From: Bugula neritina
Taxonomy: Eukaryota; Bryozoa; Gymnolaemata; Cheilostomatida; Bugulidae
NCBI GenBank assembly: GCA_964035545.1
Contig: OZ037772.1
Span: 8,294,650-8,358,649, forward strand
Reading direction: 5' to 3'
Length of the DNA stretch: 64,000 nt
A program made the position numbers and the translations under genes. Below are positions 1 through 52,567 of this stretch, piece after piece; positions within the stretch are counted from its first letter, which is position 1, and every line of letters begins with the position of its first letter. The notes under the pieces are model-generated. The model did no database searches. It was not told where the DNA came from and saw only the letters and a list, made by a program, of their open reading frames with translations.

Positions 1-144
1 GAAGTCATTGCACCATCTTTCGGTAGTATCTACTTTTTGATAAGCTCCAATTCTAACTATTTGTTTGTAGTTTGAGCACAATGATTGGGCAGGCAACTTC
101 CTTTCCCACAACTGTTTGCTATTATTATCTCATTACTTATGCAG

Positions 145-33234
<33,090 letters not shown>

Positions 33235-33776
33235 CAGCTTCAATGTTTTGTTTTTCTATTTCTAAATACTGTCTATTTCTAGAATCTTTCTATTTCTAGA
33301 AACCGCTCATAACTACTATGTTTTCTCAAGCCGTTTGCATTTATATAATATTTGTTAACTTATTTATAGGTCAAACTGTATAGCATGATGTGTATATGGT
33401 GGAGCTACTGTTGTGGTATACTATTCACAAGCCATGCTAATTTCTAGATGTGCATTTAATTAATATCGTTACTTCTATTTGGAGTTATCTATCCACTAGT
33501 ATCTACTCAGATTGGCTCTTCTTGAAGTTGTATCTTATTTTAGGATGTATCGTAGCTAATTGTATATAATGTATGAATTTTCGTTTTATTTACTATTTTA
33601 TTATTGTATTTTGATATTTATAGTATCTGATGGTCAGTTGCCAACCTTTGACAGCATAGCAACTATTTGTACATATTTTTATAGGACGATAGCTATTTTA
33701 TTGTAATTAAGTTGTTTCTATGAAGAGTAGTGATCAGATTTGTGTTTATAATTTTTTACTCAGCTGTATGATGACT

Positions 33777-33782
33777 ATTAAA
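33777..33782 (+). promoter_or_regulatory. Candidate polyadenylation signal of the RasGAP gene
   Basis: ATTAAA lies 543 bp after the stop codon, at the end of an AT-rich 3' UTR (33235 onward). It is followed by T-rich sequence. Position and motif fit; cleavage site not determinable. Confidence 0.45.
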
Positions 33783-34470
33783 ACAAGAATTTCTCTCTAC
33801 TTAATACACTCTTTTCAATATTATTGTCAAGGTCAAACTAATGTTGAGGTCATATCAAGGTCATGAATCTCCCTCGGTCGCACTAAGGAGTTTTCAAGTA
33901 TATGTTGATTTTAGTATGAATTCTGGTACTGCAAACTACATCATGATGGGGCAACTCCTGACTGGGGTCATTAGACGGTTGAGTTGAGTGAGACCTTACT
34001 TACCAGTAACATGGTTGTTGGAAAAAGGAAAAAGTAATGGTGCACAATAGTGTTGCAATAGTTGCATTGATGTAACAATTATATTTACAGTGTAAAAATG
34101 GTTCATGTTTAGGTTTAGGTCACATGGAATTGGAGTTTGGCATAACTAAACGTGATGAAATTTCACACAGTGGTAGGGAGAAAAACTGGAGTGAATAGTA
34201 TAGTTGCTATTGGCCTTTTGCTGTCTCTTTTGGATTTTATGACATAACCTGAAATCTCATTCAATATTCTCAATAATTGACGTCTGATGTTGATTATGGT
34301 GCAATATTGAGAAATTTGGGAAAAGCTTACATTGATTGAATGAGAAATTTATCAAAACAAAGTTATATTTTCACAATAATTTCAACATTATATATTATAT
34401 GCCCAAATTCACTAAGAAAATTCAAGAACTTGAGCTGCAGTTAAATAGATTGGTGAAAACATGGAAAATC

Positions 34471-34570
34471 GCTTGAAGCAGTACCGAGTTAAAGGTGACC
34501 GAGTGCAATAATTCATGCCGATCCTGAATTTAAAGTTCTAACCCAAATATGAGACCCTTAAACCAAGCTG
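34471..34570. mobile_element. Hairpin element, half copy D
   Basis: GCTTGAAGCAGTACCGAGTT and GGTGACCGAGTGCAATAATT match the left arm of copies A and B; AAATATGAGACCC is a decayed middle. The right arm is absent. Confidence 0.5.
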
Positions 34571-35780
34571 CCTTTAGCAATATTTAGCCACCAGAGTGAC
34601 TTAGCCTGTGAGATACTATCTCATAACTAACCCATTGGGGTGCATATAATATACTGTGCTGGAATGCTGAAAGCTTTGTGTGCGGCTATCTGCGTTGAGA
34701 AAGCTGAGAAAGATGACTAATCAACCTCTCCCTTGCAGACGTGCAGCTTTTTATGGCAGTGTGACTGAACAATATTCAGCTATCCATATATAAAATGGTA
34801 TGTATAATTATACCTTAATGAAACTTTTATAGGCTGAGAGTTATCAATAGCTGCTATTGGATAAGTGTAAGTACCATGAAAAGCAATATATAGGTCTAAA
34901 TTTAAGGGTCTCTTGATAATTTTCTTTGGAGGTTGGTATGTTGGGTATACTGTAGTTATGGGTCTAAGGACCAGCCTCTATATCTCCAACTAGAAGTGCT
35001 AACTAGAAAGTTTATACTTTTAGCGTTAGTTTCTTGTAAATTATATTAGTAGTCAACCTATAATTTGACTTTAACTAATCAAATATGTTCCATTATTGTG
35101 CTCATTTTTGGAATTTGAAATGAAGCGGTTTTTCATAGTAGATATCCAAATTTTATTTTAGCTAGTCAAATTTTCAAACACATGCATCAATTTTGAAACT
35201 ATAAATGTGCATACAGTACAGTTCTCTCTATTGAATACACTTGCTAAATATTCAATGAACTACTCATAGCTATTTGCTAAAAGATAGCTAACAGAAGCAA
35301 TTAGAATTATAATTCCAAATTCTAATTTTCGCTTAAAAATTTACAAACTATATTATTTAATGCAAGTGTCAATAATGCTTCCAAATTATATAGTATATTA
35401 GAACTTAGTAAACAATTTCCATTGTGTCTCTTGTTTTAGGTCCCTTTAGTTATTATTTATAGATTTAGTTTTGAACTTTTGTATAGCTGAGCTCAAGTCT
35501 AGATAGACATAGATATGACTGTTTTACATGGTTTCAGTGTCTACGTGGGTGTTACTTTATTATTGTGAAGTTTACATGTGTAACAAACAACTTGATTTTG
35601 TATAGATTTTGGAGGCATGCAGTCTACACTTCCTGTTAATCATGTTTTAAAAGTGTGTTTATACAATTTTGAATAACCATCTTGAAGTGTTGACCTTTCT
35701 CAATTCTCTCAAGCTACAAAGAGCTCAGTGACCGTTGGTGCAGATTAAAATATCAGTGGTTGCAGCTTTATGGCTGTTAC

Positions 35781-35786
35781 TTTATT
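35781..35786 (-). promoter_or_regulatory. Candidate polyadenylation signal of the sushi gene
   Basis: AATAAA on the minus strand, about 320 bp after the stop codon at 36105. Only candidate of canonical sequence in the near 3' flank. Confidence 0.4.
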
Positions 35787-36104
35787 ATCATGAGAACAAA
35801 TACAAGAAAATAGGAAAGTACAGGCAAAAAGAATAAATTAATGTGATATGAGAAAACAGTTGTCATAAGTAAGCACCTCAAACTGTTCAACTCAAGATAA
35901 AGATTCTATATAGTCATCATTACGAAAGATATTATAAATCTGTTGAATGAGTAGGAACTAAATGGTGGTGTGTCCAATCAGATCGGCTATTAGTGAGCGT
36001 CATAGAGGTACACCAGCATATCATCAGCAGCTAGTTGGTCGATGTAATGAGTAATATGATTGGTCAATGTTATATGCAATATTATTGGTCGATGTGGCAT
36101 GTAA

Positions 36105-43257
<7,153 letters not shown>

Positions 43258-43444
43258 CTGTCGGAGGTAGAAACAATATAACTATTAACTGCTGATTTTA
43301 AACAATAAAAAGCCTGCGCCTGTTCAATTTTAATTGTTTTAATAACACAGATAAGAAAAACTTCAAACCTAAAAGATTCACACTAGCTGAAAAAAATGTA
43401 AGGAGTTGTAAAAATGGAACTTTGATCTATTATACATGTAAATA

Positions 43445-43469
43445 CACATATGTATATAATATATATATA

Positions 43470-43529
<60 letters not shown>

Positions 43530-43530
43530 T
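43445..43530. repeat. (AT)n microsatellite in sushi 5' UTR intron
   Basis: Nearly pure TA dinucleotides between the non-coding first exon and the ATG exon. Confidence 0.93.
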
Positions 43531-43575
43531 ACCGAAAATCATGCTAAATAATAATATTTGCAGTGAATCTCGTAC

Positions 43576-43645
43576 CTTGAACCGACACCTGACAGTTACT
43601 TGACAGAAGAAGTCAAAGATATCACCTGACAACCACCTGCTTCTT
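43576..43645 (-). other. Predicted non-coding first exon of the sushi gene
   Basis: The donor GGTTCAAG|GTACGAG on the minus strand borders 43576. The upstream TATA box sets the start near 43645. The next acceptor (GACAG) abuts the ATG at 43257 exactly, so the UTR would be joined directly to the start codon. Confidence 0.5.
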
Positions 43646-43670
43646 AGTGTACAAGAAAGAGATGACAGCC

Positions 43671-43679
43671 CCTTTTATA
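43671..43679 (-). promoter_or_regulatory. TATA box of the sushi gene
   Basis: TATAAAAGG on the minus strand, 92 bp upstream of the predicted UTR-exon donor and about 25-35 bp from the likely start site. A canonical TATA box fits a tissue-restricted or inducible secreted-protein gene. Confidence 0.6.
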
Positions 43680-46048
43680 CCTGCCATCTCCCAGACAGCC
43701 CCAGGGCACCTGCTTCACCTGCGTCATCCTTCGGATTAGAGAAAGTTTTAATCATTTTAATCCAAGTTTCTGGTGCCTGTTTGTTACTGGAATTATTTGC
43801 CTTACTCATCTCTGCTCTGTGGGAAAAGTACATGTATATCAAAAATCACACACTGTTTCACCAAATCCCATCAAACATCAAACACATCTCAACAAGTACT
43901 TATTTTGAAAATATTCTGTTTATTTATTGCTTTCCACCTCAAAGTAAATGTCAAGCTTATACATTGTTTACAAAATCAAAAAACTTTATGAATAATCTTG
44001 TTTATTGATAATATAATGACATAATTATTATAATTACGGTATATATTAAAATAACTATTACTACAACTACAATACATTTCATTATTTTAATATATTTTAG
44101 GAGTTGTCTTGAAGTTATTATACCAATGTTATATTTCTACACCCTGTTTTGCCATACAGTCCTTTAGCATAAGGTTCATGTACCTATTGTGTTTGTATTC
44201 CTGTACTAATATAACTATAGCTGTTATGTATTTTAGTAATTTTATAACTGCAGCATTCCAAATATAAACTTTCATATGACAAGTGAACTGCATGACAAAA
44301 AACTCTAATTTTATCCTATAAACTTGAAATTACTGTAAATTATATGTATAGATATATATATGTATGTGTATATCTATTATGGTGTATATATGTGTATGTA
44401 TTATGTATATATGTGTATATGAGTTATTTTTCAATTTAAACTTTTGCTTTCAGCTAATTCTTTGATCTGTTTGCCCAAATTTGTGTACTAAATACAGCTT
44501 GTAATTTATTGCTGATTAACCCAGGGATTAACTGGCATTTAGCAATTAGTAAATTGGGTATTAATTGACAAACCAAAAAATTAAACAGTGATTTACTTTT
44601 ATAAAAATAATTAGTTTCCTTCGTATTCTTGTATCGTATAACTTTTAGAAAGTTATAAAATCAGTTTTCTATAATCCTCGTCGAGCAAAAACTACAGCAG
44701 CGCTGTTCAACATAGACGCTGGAAATGTTGGCCAATAGTAGCTACAAATTATAGGGATAAGATGAACTACCGAAGTTGTCTTCTAATTTTTAAACTAAAT
44801 TAAACTTTACAGTGTTACTTACGACTTTTGATAAAAATATTTTAAAATTAATGACTTGACAAAATCCATGTTTAATTTTATTTATAAATCTATTGAAATC
44901 AACAAAAATTTTCAGAAAAGAAACCGCGTCACAGGAATTCCGAAGTAAATATTGCAAAACTTCTATAGCATCCTCTGTGATTATTAGTCACTGTTAAATG
45001 AGTCAAATCCAGATGACCGTGATTATTGTTCGCAAATCATATCCATAATATAATTGTAGCCACAAACTTGAGGGGCGTGATCACTCACATTACGTTAACT
45101 GCAAACACACTCTACAATCACTCTAAACGTTAACCTACTCAGATAAAAGTAATAGTCATATTGAACTTCTGAGTACCCAGTCACAGCTACGCCTACGGCT
45201 ACTGGCATTGTGATTGTAATTGTTAGTACCTGTACTGTGCTAGTGCTAGGACTACTACTAGTACTGGGAGTAGGCCTAATAGTAATACCAATAGTGTTAC
45301 GCTCACAGTCACATTGACACTGGTTACACTTACACTGCAGTTCGTATTAATGATACTAATAGTAATACCACTATTAGTACTAGTATTACTCGTAGTCCAA
45401 GTCTTACTCTTTTTGTGTTGGTGATAACTGTGAGCGTTGCTCACAATTACAATTTGAATTACTTTCAATTTTAGTGTTACACTTACACTTACTGCTAGTA
45501 CTAGTAATACTAGTACTACTAGTAAGTTAGTTATGGTTATACCTAATTCTATGAGAATAGCATTAACTTACAGTTGTTGTCATCTAATTTTATTCATTTA
45601 GTGTCAACTTTTGATTTTTATGTTATTTTGAGTTTTTATATCAACTAATCATTATCATTTTATACTAGTTTAAAAAAGCTGAAATGTTTTTCGATATAAT
45701 TGGCTTGTTTTAAAGATATCAATATATCCTTTATGAGTGACAGCCTTCAAATTGAGTTGTCAACATCATATAAATCGGAATATATTTTTCCAAGTTGCAA
45801 ATATCAACATAACTTTAGTATTTTGTAATCTTTGCATGATGAACATTAGAAGTTGTAATTTAACACTTTACAGAAGATTTGTAAGTCTAATATATAACTG
45901 ATTTCAGCTTTACTTTCAGTGTGGGCATAGAAATCAACACATTTTGTTTTATAGTCTAGTTTGTTATCTTGAAACCCTGGTGAGTTTGAATAGTGATTCA
46001 AGCTGTGACTTTTTTTCATTCAAGGCTCTCAAGTGACTACAACTTAAA
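43680..46048. other. Divergent intergenic region, sushi (minus) and IST1 (plus)
   Basis: AT-rich. Between 45230 and 45540 there is a degenerate ACTAGTACT / GTAATACTA-rich stretch. No gene seen; the IST1 promoter is expected near the right end but I see no TATA box. Confidence 0.6.
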
Positions 46049-49000
46049 ATGGATCTGAAAAACATATTCAAGTCTGGACCCAACTATACAAAGCTCAAGA
46101 CAAACTTACGGCTCATGATAAATCGTCTCAAACTTCTTGAGCGAAAGCGAACAGAGATTGCACAGAAAGCGAGAGTAGAGATAGCGGAATACCTTCGAAG
46201 TGGAAAGTTAGATCGAGCGAGAGTTCGAGTTGAGCATATCATTCGAGAAGATTATGCGGTAGAAGCCATGGAGCGAATTGAGATGTATGCAGATCTGCTA
46301 TTGGCCAGATCGGGTCTTATCGAGTCACAGACGTGAGTTAAGTTCTTAGATTGTTTGCATACTTTGGTTTACACTTGAGTGTTGGTGAAACTATTAAGCT
46401 GGGTGGTTGTTGTAGGGAGTTGGACCCGGGGCTGGAAGTGGCAGTTGCTAGTATATTATGGGCATCTCCTAGGTTACAGGCAGAGGTGAGATTTATTCAA
46501 TCATTACTATAACGGATCATTACTGTGTTGAGTTACTACTGTACTGTAGCATCAATATAATTCATGCAAGTGTATAGTCACTATCTCTGTGAGAACCCCT
46601 GATGGACAGGGTGTTTGTTAAATTGGGCTAAGGACTTTTTCAAATGAGGCACAGGAGCAATTATGACTGGATGCTCTTCCTAACATCACTAATGGCCTTT
46701 ACTGGGGTTCTAACCCATGATTTTGTGTTTGTGAATGCTCTAACCCCTTGACTGACCACGGCTGCTTCCTAATATTATTAATATACTGAGTCTTTAATAT
46801 TCAGAATCATCTATCTGATGAGTCACCAATGTGATGAGTCAACACTCTACTGAGTCACACCTAGAGTTAAACAAGTAATAGTTAGTCTCACCAATTGTTA
46901 ATTATTACGATTAATAATGCTGTAGGTACCAGAAATATCTGCTGTATGTCAGGAGTTGTCTACTAAATATGGGAAAGAGTTCGCACAAGCCTGTGTGAGT
47001 AACAGTCTTGAGAGCATAGAGGTCAATGAGAAATTAGTCTCCCATATGAGTATAGCTGCACCCAAGGCTAATCTGATAGGTATAACAGCTCTCTATACAT
47101 GGCACCTACTTCCTTCATACTTGTGACATAGCGTTAGTCAGTAGTTGCGAAATATTACACAATACTGTTCTTCTATAGCACCAGTCTTAAATGTGTTTGC
47201 ATGATGTAAATTGGAGTTGTTACACCATTTTAGGAAAATGACCAAAAAAAGAATCTTTCTCCTTTCTATACTAATCATAAGCTATTAATGCAGTGCAAAT
47301 ATCTTTTGTATTGAACTTCTTCAACATTTCACACACATAAGTAGTTACTATTCCCAAAGAGTTATCTTGGTACTGCTTTCTGTACAGAGAAATATTTGCT
47401 GGTAATTGCCTCCACCTACAACGTCAAGTATGAAGCTGACCCCACAGTGTTGAGTGAAGAAGAACTGGCCAGTCTGCAATTGATGTCTTCATCTCAGCCA
47501 AACCAGCGTCCTCTCACTTTATCTCAAGTAAGTTGTGGACATCATTGGATTTACAGCTTTCTTACAAACAGAGTACAGCGCACAATAGTGGATGGCATAA
47601 CATCAAATCCAATCATAACTAACACAGGAACTCCCCAAGGGTGCTGTTTATCTCCACTATTGTTTTCTATCTACACTAATAGGATTACCTCAAGCCAGAG
47701 CAACATAACTGTAATTAAATATGCAGATGACACTTGCATTATTGCCTGCATTGGCAATCAGTCTGATCTAAATATTTACTTTGACGAGATTGAAAGAATT
47801 TCTAAGCAATGTGATGATTTAAATCTATTATTAAACCCTAGCAAGACTCAAGAAATGATGTTCTCAACCCAACGTGCTAAACCTCATACCCCTACTCTTG
47901 TATTGAATGGAACAAACATTGTATTGTCTGAAAAAGTGAGATATCTTGGTGTGTTGTGGATCAGAATTTGAGATTTCATGAACATGTACAATCAGTAGTT
48001 ACAATAGTATCGAGAAGAATGTATATCGTGAAGAATTTTGCGTATCTTAGCTCTAAACCTCTAGCAAATATGTTATTCAAAAGTTTCATCATGTCCCGCA
48101 TCGCCTATTGTCTACCTACTATTTTTACTTGTATCTATGCCAGTGATAAAAAGGCTATTCGAAGGATTTTCAAAGATTGCTCAAAACTCGGAATTAAGTA
48201 TCTAAACATTGATTTGCACATTCAGAAACTCACTAAAGAACTTGCCATCAAATATACAATAGACAATGAACATTTCATCAATAACTTTCTGAGTCAATGC
48301 CCTTCTGGAAGATATCGAACCATCTAATATAGAGGGGCATGGGGCAGAGATAGCTTCTGGCGACATCTTGTAAATTCTTTAAACGAGCTTTTATTTTAAA
48401 TAGTCTAACAGAGTTTTGATTTTTCTCTTAATGTTGTTCATGCCTAGTTATGTTATAGTCAGTATTTACACTGAATTTTGCAACGTGTTGTCATGTTTGT
48501 GATATGTAATAAATCAATCGATTTATTTGATTCAGCATATAGCATAGCCTTCCAGTGATACTGTCTGTCTGTTTGTAGCCTCCAGCCGCACCCTCAGATT
48601 CTGTGCTGTATTACGACAAACCAGGACCTCAGTCTAAACTCTCTAACCCCGCCCCCAATGGTGAGTCATTACTGCAACTATTATATACTGTAACTACTGT
48701 AACTACTATATACTCTAGCTACTATATACTATAACTACTATATACTGTAACTACTATATACTGTAACTACTTTATACTGTAACTACTCTATACTGTAACT
48801 AATACTATATACTCTAACTACTATATACTCTAACTACTATATACTCTAACTACTGTATACTCTAACTAATACTATATACTGTAACCACTATATACTCTAG
48901 CTACTATATACTATAACTACTATATACTGTAACTACTATATACTGTAACTACTTTATACTGTAACTACTCTATACTGTAACTACTATATACTCTAACTAC

Positions 49001-49370
49001 TATATACTCTAACTACTATATACTCTAACTACTGTATACTCTAACTAATACTATATACTGTAACTACTATATACTCTAACTACTGTATACTCTAACTAAT
49101 AGATACTGTAACTACTCTATACTGTAACCACTCTATACTGTAACTACTATATACTGTAACTACTATATACTCTAACTACTATACACTGTAACTACTATAT
49201 ACTGTAACTACTCTATACTGTAACTACTCTATACTGTAACTATGCTTGTAGAAGCTGCAGCCCCCAACTCTAATCTCAACCTGCCAGATGTTCCCATTTC
49301 TGGAAGTGGTAATAAGGATGTTGACTTCAATGATCTGGAAGCCAGGTTCAATAAACTGAAGAAACGATAG
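46049..49370 (+). CDS. IST1: IST1, ESCRT-III-like protein
   Basis: IST1 binds ESCRT-III and VPS4 to control membrane scission in endosomal sorting and cytokinesis. Exons: 46049-46332, 46416-46485, 46926-47079, 47388-47527, 48579-48660, 49252-49370; phases agree, 282 residues, shorter in the linker than the human protein. The ESCRT-III-like core opens MDLKNIFKSGPNYTKLKTNL and continues LKLLERKRTEIAQKARVEIA, then VEHIIREDYAVEAMERIEMY, as in all IST1 proteins. The C-terminus carries both MIT-interacting motifs: a LNLPDVP proline type (MIM2-like) and DFNDLEARFNKLKKR (MIM1), so VPS4 and other MIT partners should bind. Start: first ATG of the conserved N-terminus. Intron 4 holds a retrotransposon fragment; intron 5 is mostly minisatellite. 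Confidence 0.97.
46570..46767 (-). mobile_element. tRNA-derived SINE, copy 6
   Basis: Minus-strand copy in IST1 intron 2. Head GCAGCCGTGGTCAGTCAAGG with a small insertion, box B-like GGGTTAGAACCCC, core TTAGGAAGAGCATCCAGTCA, tail CATCAGGGGTTCTCACAG. Confidence 0.85.
47535..48535 (+). mobile_element. 5'-truncated non-LTR retrotransposon (reverse transcriptase end) in IST1 intron 4
   Basis: Plus-strand sequence encodes the middle and end of a reverse transcriptase: FLTNRVQRT, GTPQGCCLSPLLF, the catalytic YADDT (about 47730) and YLGV, as in Jockey/CR1/RTE-type LINEs. A one-base shift near 47950 breaks the frame; the rest reads on in the next frame to a stop at 48327. A short A/T-rich 3' end (AATAAATCAATCG) closes it near 48530. 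The endonuclease and the first part of the polymerase are missing, so it is a dead-on-arrival copy. It starts only a few bases after the IST1 donor GTAAGT. Confidence 0.9.
48665..49245 (+). repeat. TATACTGTAACTACTA minisatellite in IST1 intron 5
   Basis: A 16-bp unit with TGTAAC or TCTAAC variants, about 35 copies, fills the whole 591-bp intron from the donor GTGAGTCATTACTGC to the acceptor TTGTAG. Confidence 0.93.
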
Positions 49371-49679
49371 ACTGAACTCCCGCAATAATGTGTAGTTGTC
49401 TCATGCCCCACAGTCTATTGCCATGCTTGTCTACTGGTTTTATTTTTATACTTGGCTTATTTATACTTATACTTTTTACTATAGTATATAAATAGAGACA
49501 CAATAGATGAGATTTTCTATTGTTTAACACTAGCAAGGTGTGACAGAATTGTTATTTTGGTAAGACTTGGAACTGTTCACACTTGGTGTAAACTTGGTTT
49601 TATATTTCCCCATTGAAATAGTTTGTTGTTTTATGTTTTATTAGTTAAATACTGATGGAAAATAACAATTAGGCAGGGC

Positions 49680-49685
49680 AATAAA
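49680..49685 (+). promoter_or_regulatory. Candidate polyadenylation signal of IST1
   Basis: Canonical AATAAA 310 bp after the IST1 stop codon. Confidence 0.5.
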
Positions 49686-49793
49686 CTTTATGAGAAATTT
49701 CAAGCAGCAAGGTAGTTACTCTGTCTGAAATTTTATAATGGCCAGAATCGTTAACCATGGCCAGCACATTTGATGAAATAATTTACTACTGCA

Positions 49794-49962
49794 TGAATAT
49801 AGTCGCTATCCCTGTGAGAAACCCCTGATGTAAAGGGATTTTGGTAAAGCGGGTTAAGGACTTATTTAAATGAGGCACAGGAGCAATTATGACTGGATGC
49901 TCTTCCTAACATCACCAATGTCCTTTGTCGTCAAGCTTATTAACCCCTTAACCACGGCTGCC
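49794..49962 (-). mobile_element. tRNA-derived SINE, copy 7
   Basis: Minus-strand copy downstream of IST1: head GGCAGCCGTGGTTAAGGGGT is shortened and box B lost; core TTAGGAAGAGCATCCAGTCA and tail CATCAGGGGTTTCTCACAG intact. Confidence 0.85.
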
Positions 49963-50696
49963 ACAATAAATAATAAACTGTATAATATCTCAAATCAACA
50001 TTGATTTCAAACTTCTGTCATTAGGTAGTTTATGTTAAAATAAATTCAGACTCAATGTAAAAGGTGGTTCCTTCTGTAATGATGTAGCAGCTATAGTGTA
50101 ATGATTAGCACATCTGGGGGGAGGGGGCACAAGTTTTATATCAGCTGACCAAAGGTTTAGACTTTAGAAGAGAACTATAAAGTCAAAAATTCAATACTCA
50201 ACCAATCCTGTCTATTAAGAAGTTAACTATCCATCCGTGATATTCCAACAATCAGAATTAATTCAGCAAAGGAATAAAAAGCTTTACTATTTATTGCATG
50301 GCACATCATATTATATAATTTGTAAAGTTCATAAGCTATAAAAAGCATGTAAAATTATGCAGGTTATTACACTGCATAAGTAATAGTACAAGAAAATAGG
50401 GTGCATGTAAAGGCATGCATGTAATAGCAGCAAAATTTATATAAAAAATTCTGTTAGATAGTTATTTGCAATATTCAAAAAGCTGATAGTCCAAAAGACT
50501 GAAAAATACAGCTAAGTAAAATATTGGCCATTGTCAGACTCTTTGAGTCAACAGAGTTCAATTTCTTACAGAATTCAAAGATATATAAAACAATATTATA
50601 GTCTTTTAGCAGTAGCTATAATTATAAAGAAATTGCAATATTAAACCATTTTACTATTATCGTGCCAGCATAATTAATTCTTTGTAGACTAAAGGC

Positions 50697-52567
50697 TTAA
50701 AAAGACTTTCTGCAGAGCGGACAGGTGCTGTCCACTAGGTTTTGAATGCAATGCTGATGAAAGTTATGGTTGCAAAGTAGTCTGCAATTTCTTCCATCTA
50801 TTGTTATTGTGCTGAGGCATATGGCACACTCTTCCTAAAACATTTTAATGCAGAATATAAGGCTATAAATGCATATAATCTAATAGTTGAGTAAACAGAA
50901 AGTGTAGGATATGATGTCATATCCTGGAATAATGCCCATAATGAAAGTATAAAAAACACATAATATAAAACCCAAAAACTTTTTTTATTAATACAGTGAA
51001 AATACTTAACCCAAGATTTAATATAGCCACATGAAAATATTTTAAATATATTCTGCTGGGTATAAATTTGGTGAAACTTTTCCCTCTCCCAGTTAAGTGA
51101 ACATGGCAACATACGTAGATGGAATATAACTTAGCAGGCTGGTTGCTGCTAATTAGACATTACTGGCCAGGGTTGCCTAATAAGCAGTTGGATTATCTAC
51201 TAGCTCGGCTATTAGACTAGTAATACTGGAAACTACTTGAGGGCCATAGAAACAGCATTGCATTTATAAAACGTTTTAACCTGTAAAATACTACAGCCAC
51301 TGCGAATAGACATGCAAGTAAACAATGGACAGCTACATTTTGTTTAGGTTAGACATCGCTGGTACAGATAATAGCTCTACATTCAATAAACTGGCTCAGT
51401 GTTAAACGTCAAAGTGCCATTGTAGTGAATTATGGTGCATCAGAAGTGACAACTCTAATAATTCATTCTGCTACCTTAGTATGTAATCAGCTACAATACT
51501 TATATATTATCTACTATGCAATCAGGATTATGCTAATGATCACACAGCTTGCATGTGCAGTGCGCAATTGGATAGTAGCGCTTAGACAGTACAGTCGTCT
51601 GCATGGTTATAGTCAAGTTTTGTAGCTTTTCTCACCCATATTATTTTATTTATTCTTGTTTTATTCGTCCTAAATAAACTGTCTATACTCAATACTCTAC
51701 GTGCCCGATTATCAGTATTCAGTCTTAAATACTGTTATAATTTCCAAAATTGTGGGTTGGTGTGCAATCAAGAGAGTCTTATTTACTATGCTAGAGAAAC
51801 TTCGCCAGGATAATTCGAATTAACACTACTATATTTTATACACAAGAATACATCACAAAAACTACAGTAACACAAATACATTCAGCTAATTGATACGGTC
51901 TATACAGCTCACCAGTCTAAACTCTACTAACTAAAACGGGGGAAGCTACTACTACTAAAAACTGTCAGTCATCCCGATTGGTTGTCTGCTGCTCCGGGTC
52001 ATCTCAATGACCCCGTGCTGCATTCGTTGGGAAAATAACATTTCCCTGTTATTACGCTGGTAGCTCCACGAGCCACCACAATACCCACATAATTAGAGGA
52101 TAGCACAAATTCACAACAGTATTTAAAAATACAAGCTGTTAAAATCGGAGTGTCAAACTGCCCCCCCCCCCACCATGTATAATCAAACACAGTCTTTCAA
52201 TTTGCAACCAGTGCTCTACCCATTGCACTAGAGAGGGGGGAGGGGAGCTACCAAGGAATCTCAACACAAAACAGAGGCTCTTTGAGAAAAAAATATGATA
52301 AAACACTAACCCTGTCTTCTCTAGGAGCAGAATACTGTTGCCTTCGTTTGCCAGAGTTTTGATGGACCAGCATTGGGCGCTGCCTATATTATATATTAAG
52401 TAGGGCTAATATTCACAGTTCACCTTTAAAAGTAGCTGTCAAAAACAAAACATCAAAGACAACATTCAATAAAATATTCAAAATACTTACTTGTCCTCTT
52501 GCCAGACCACGTAGACTACTGCTCCTATCAACACAGCACCCATAACAGCAATTTGCATCACCACCAT
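50697..52567 (-). CDS. Small membrane-anchored RING-H2 zinc-finger protein
   Basis: Three minus-strand exons, 52491-52567, 52311-52383 and 50697-50834, join in frame to 95 residues; the short exons hide it from simple frame scans. Residues 4-22 (MQIAVMGAVLIGAVVYVVW) form one membrane segment. A basic linker (GKRRQQYSAPREDR) leads to a C-terminal RING-H2 finger: C53-x2-C56-x14-C71-x-H73-x2-H76-x2-C79-x8-C88-x2-C91, reading ECAICLSTI, LLCNHNFHQHC and CPLCRKSF. RING-H2 fingers recruit ubiquitin-conjugating enzymes, so this is probably an E3 ubiquitin ligase on an internal membrane. An acceptor-like TTGCAG lies just before the ATG, so a 5' UTR exon is likely upstream. The exact orthologue is not recognised. 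Confidence 0.85.
50835..52310. other. RING gene intron 2
   Basis: AT-rich, 1.5 kb. A tRNA-like stretch sits at 52190-52236 near its 5' side. Nothing else recognised. Confidence 0.6.
52190..52236 (-). mobile_element. tRNA-like 5' half, possible SINE or tRNA relic
   Basis: On the minus strand CTAGTGCAATGGGTAGAGCA followed by CTGGTTGCAAATTGAAAG resembles a tRNA from the D arm to the anticodon arm, then breaks off. It differs from the seven-copy SINE family. Confidence 0.35.

Larger units (their letters stand above)
33235..36104. other. Intergenic region between converging RasGAP and sushi genes
   Basis: Contains the RasGAP 3' UTR, a half copy of the hairpin element (34471-34570), and, near 35781, the sushi gene's polyadenylation signal. 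No reading frame with coding character was found on either strand. Confidence 0.7.
49371..50696. other. Convergent intergenic region, IST1 (plus) and RING gene (minus)
   Basis: Contains the IST1 3' UTR with AATAAA at 49680-49685, a SINE at 49794-49962, and AATAAA on the minus strand at 50290-50295 that could end the RING gene. Otherwise AT-rich without coding signal. Confidence 0.65.
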
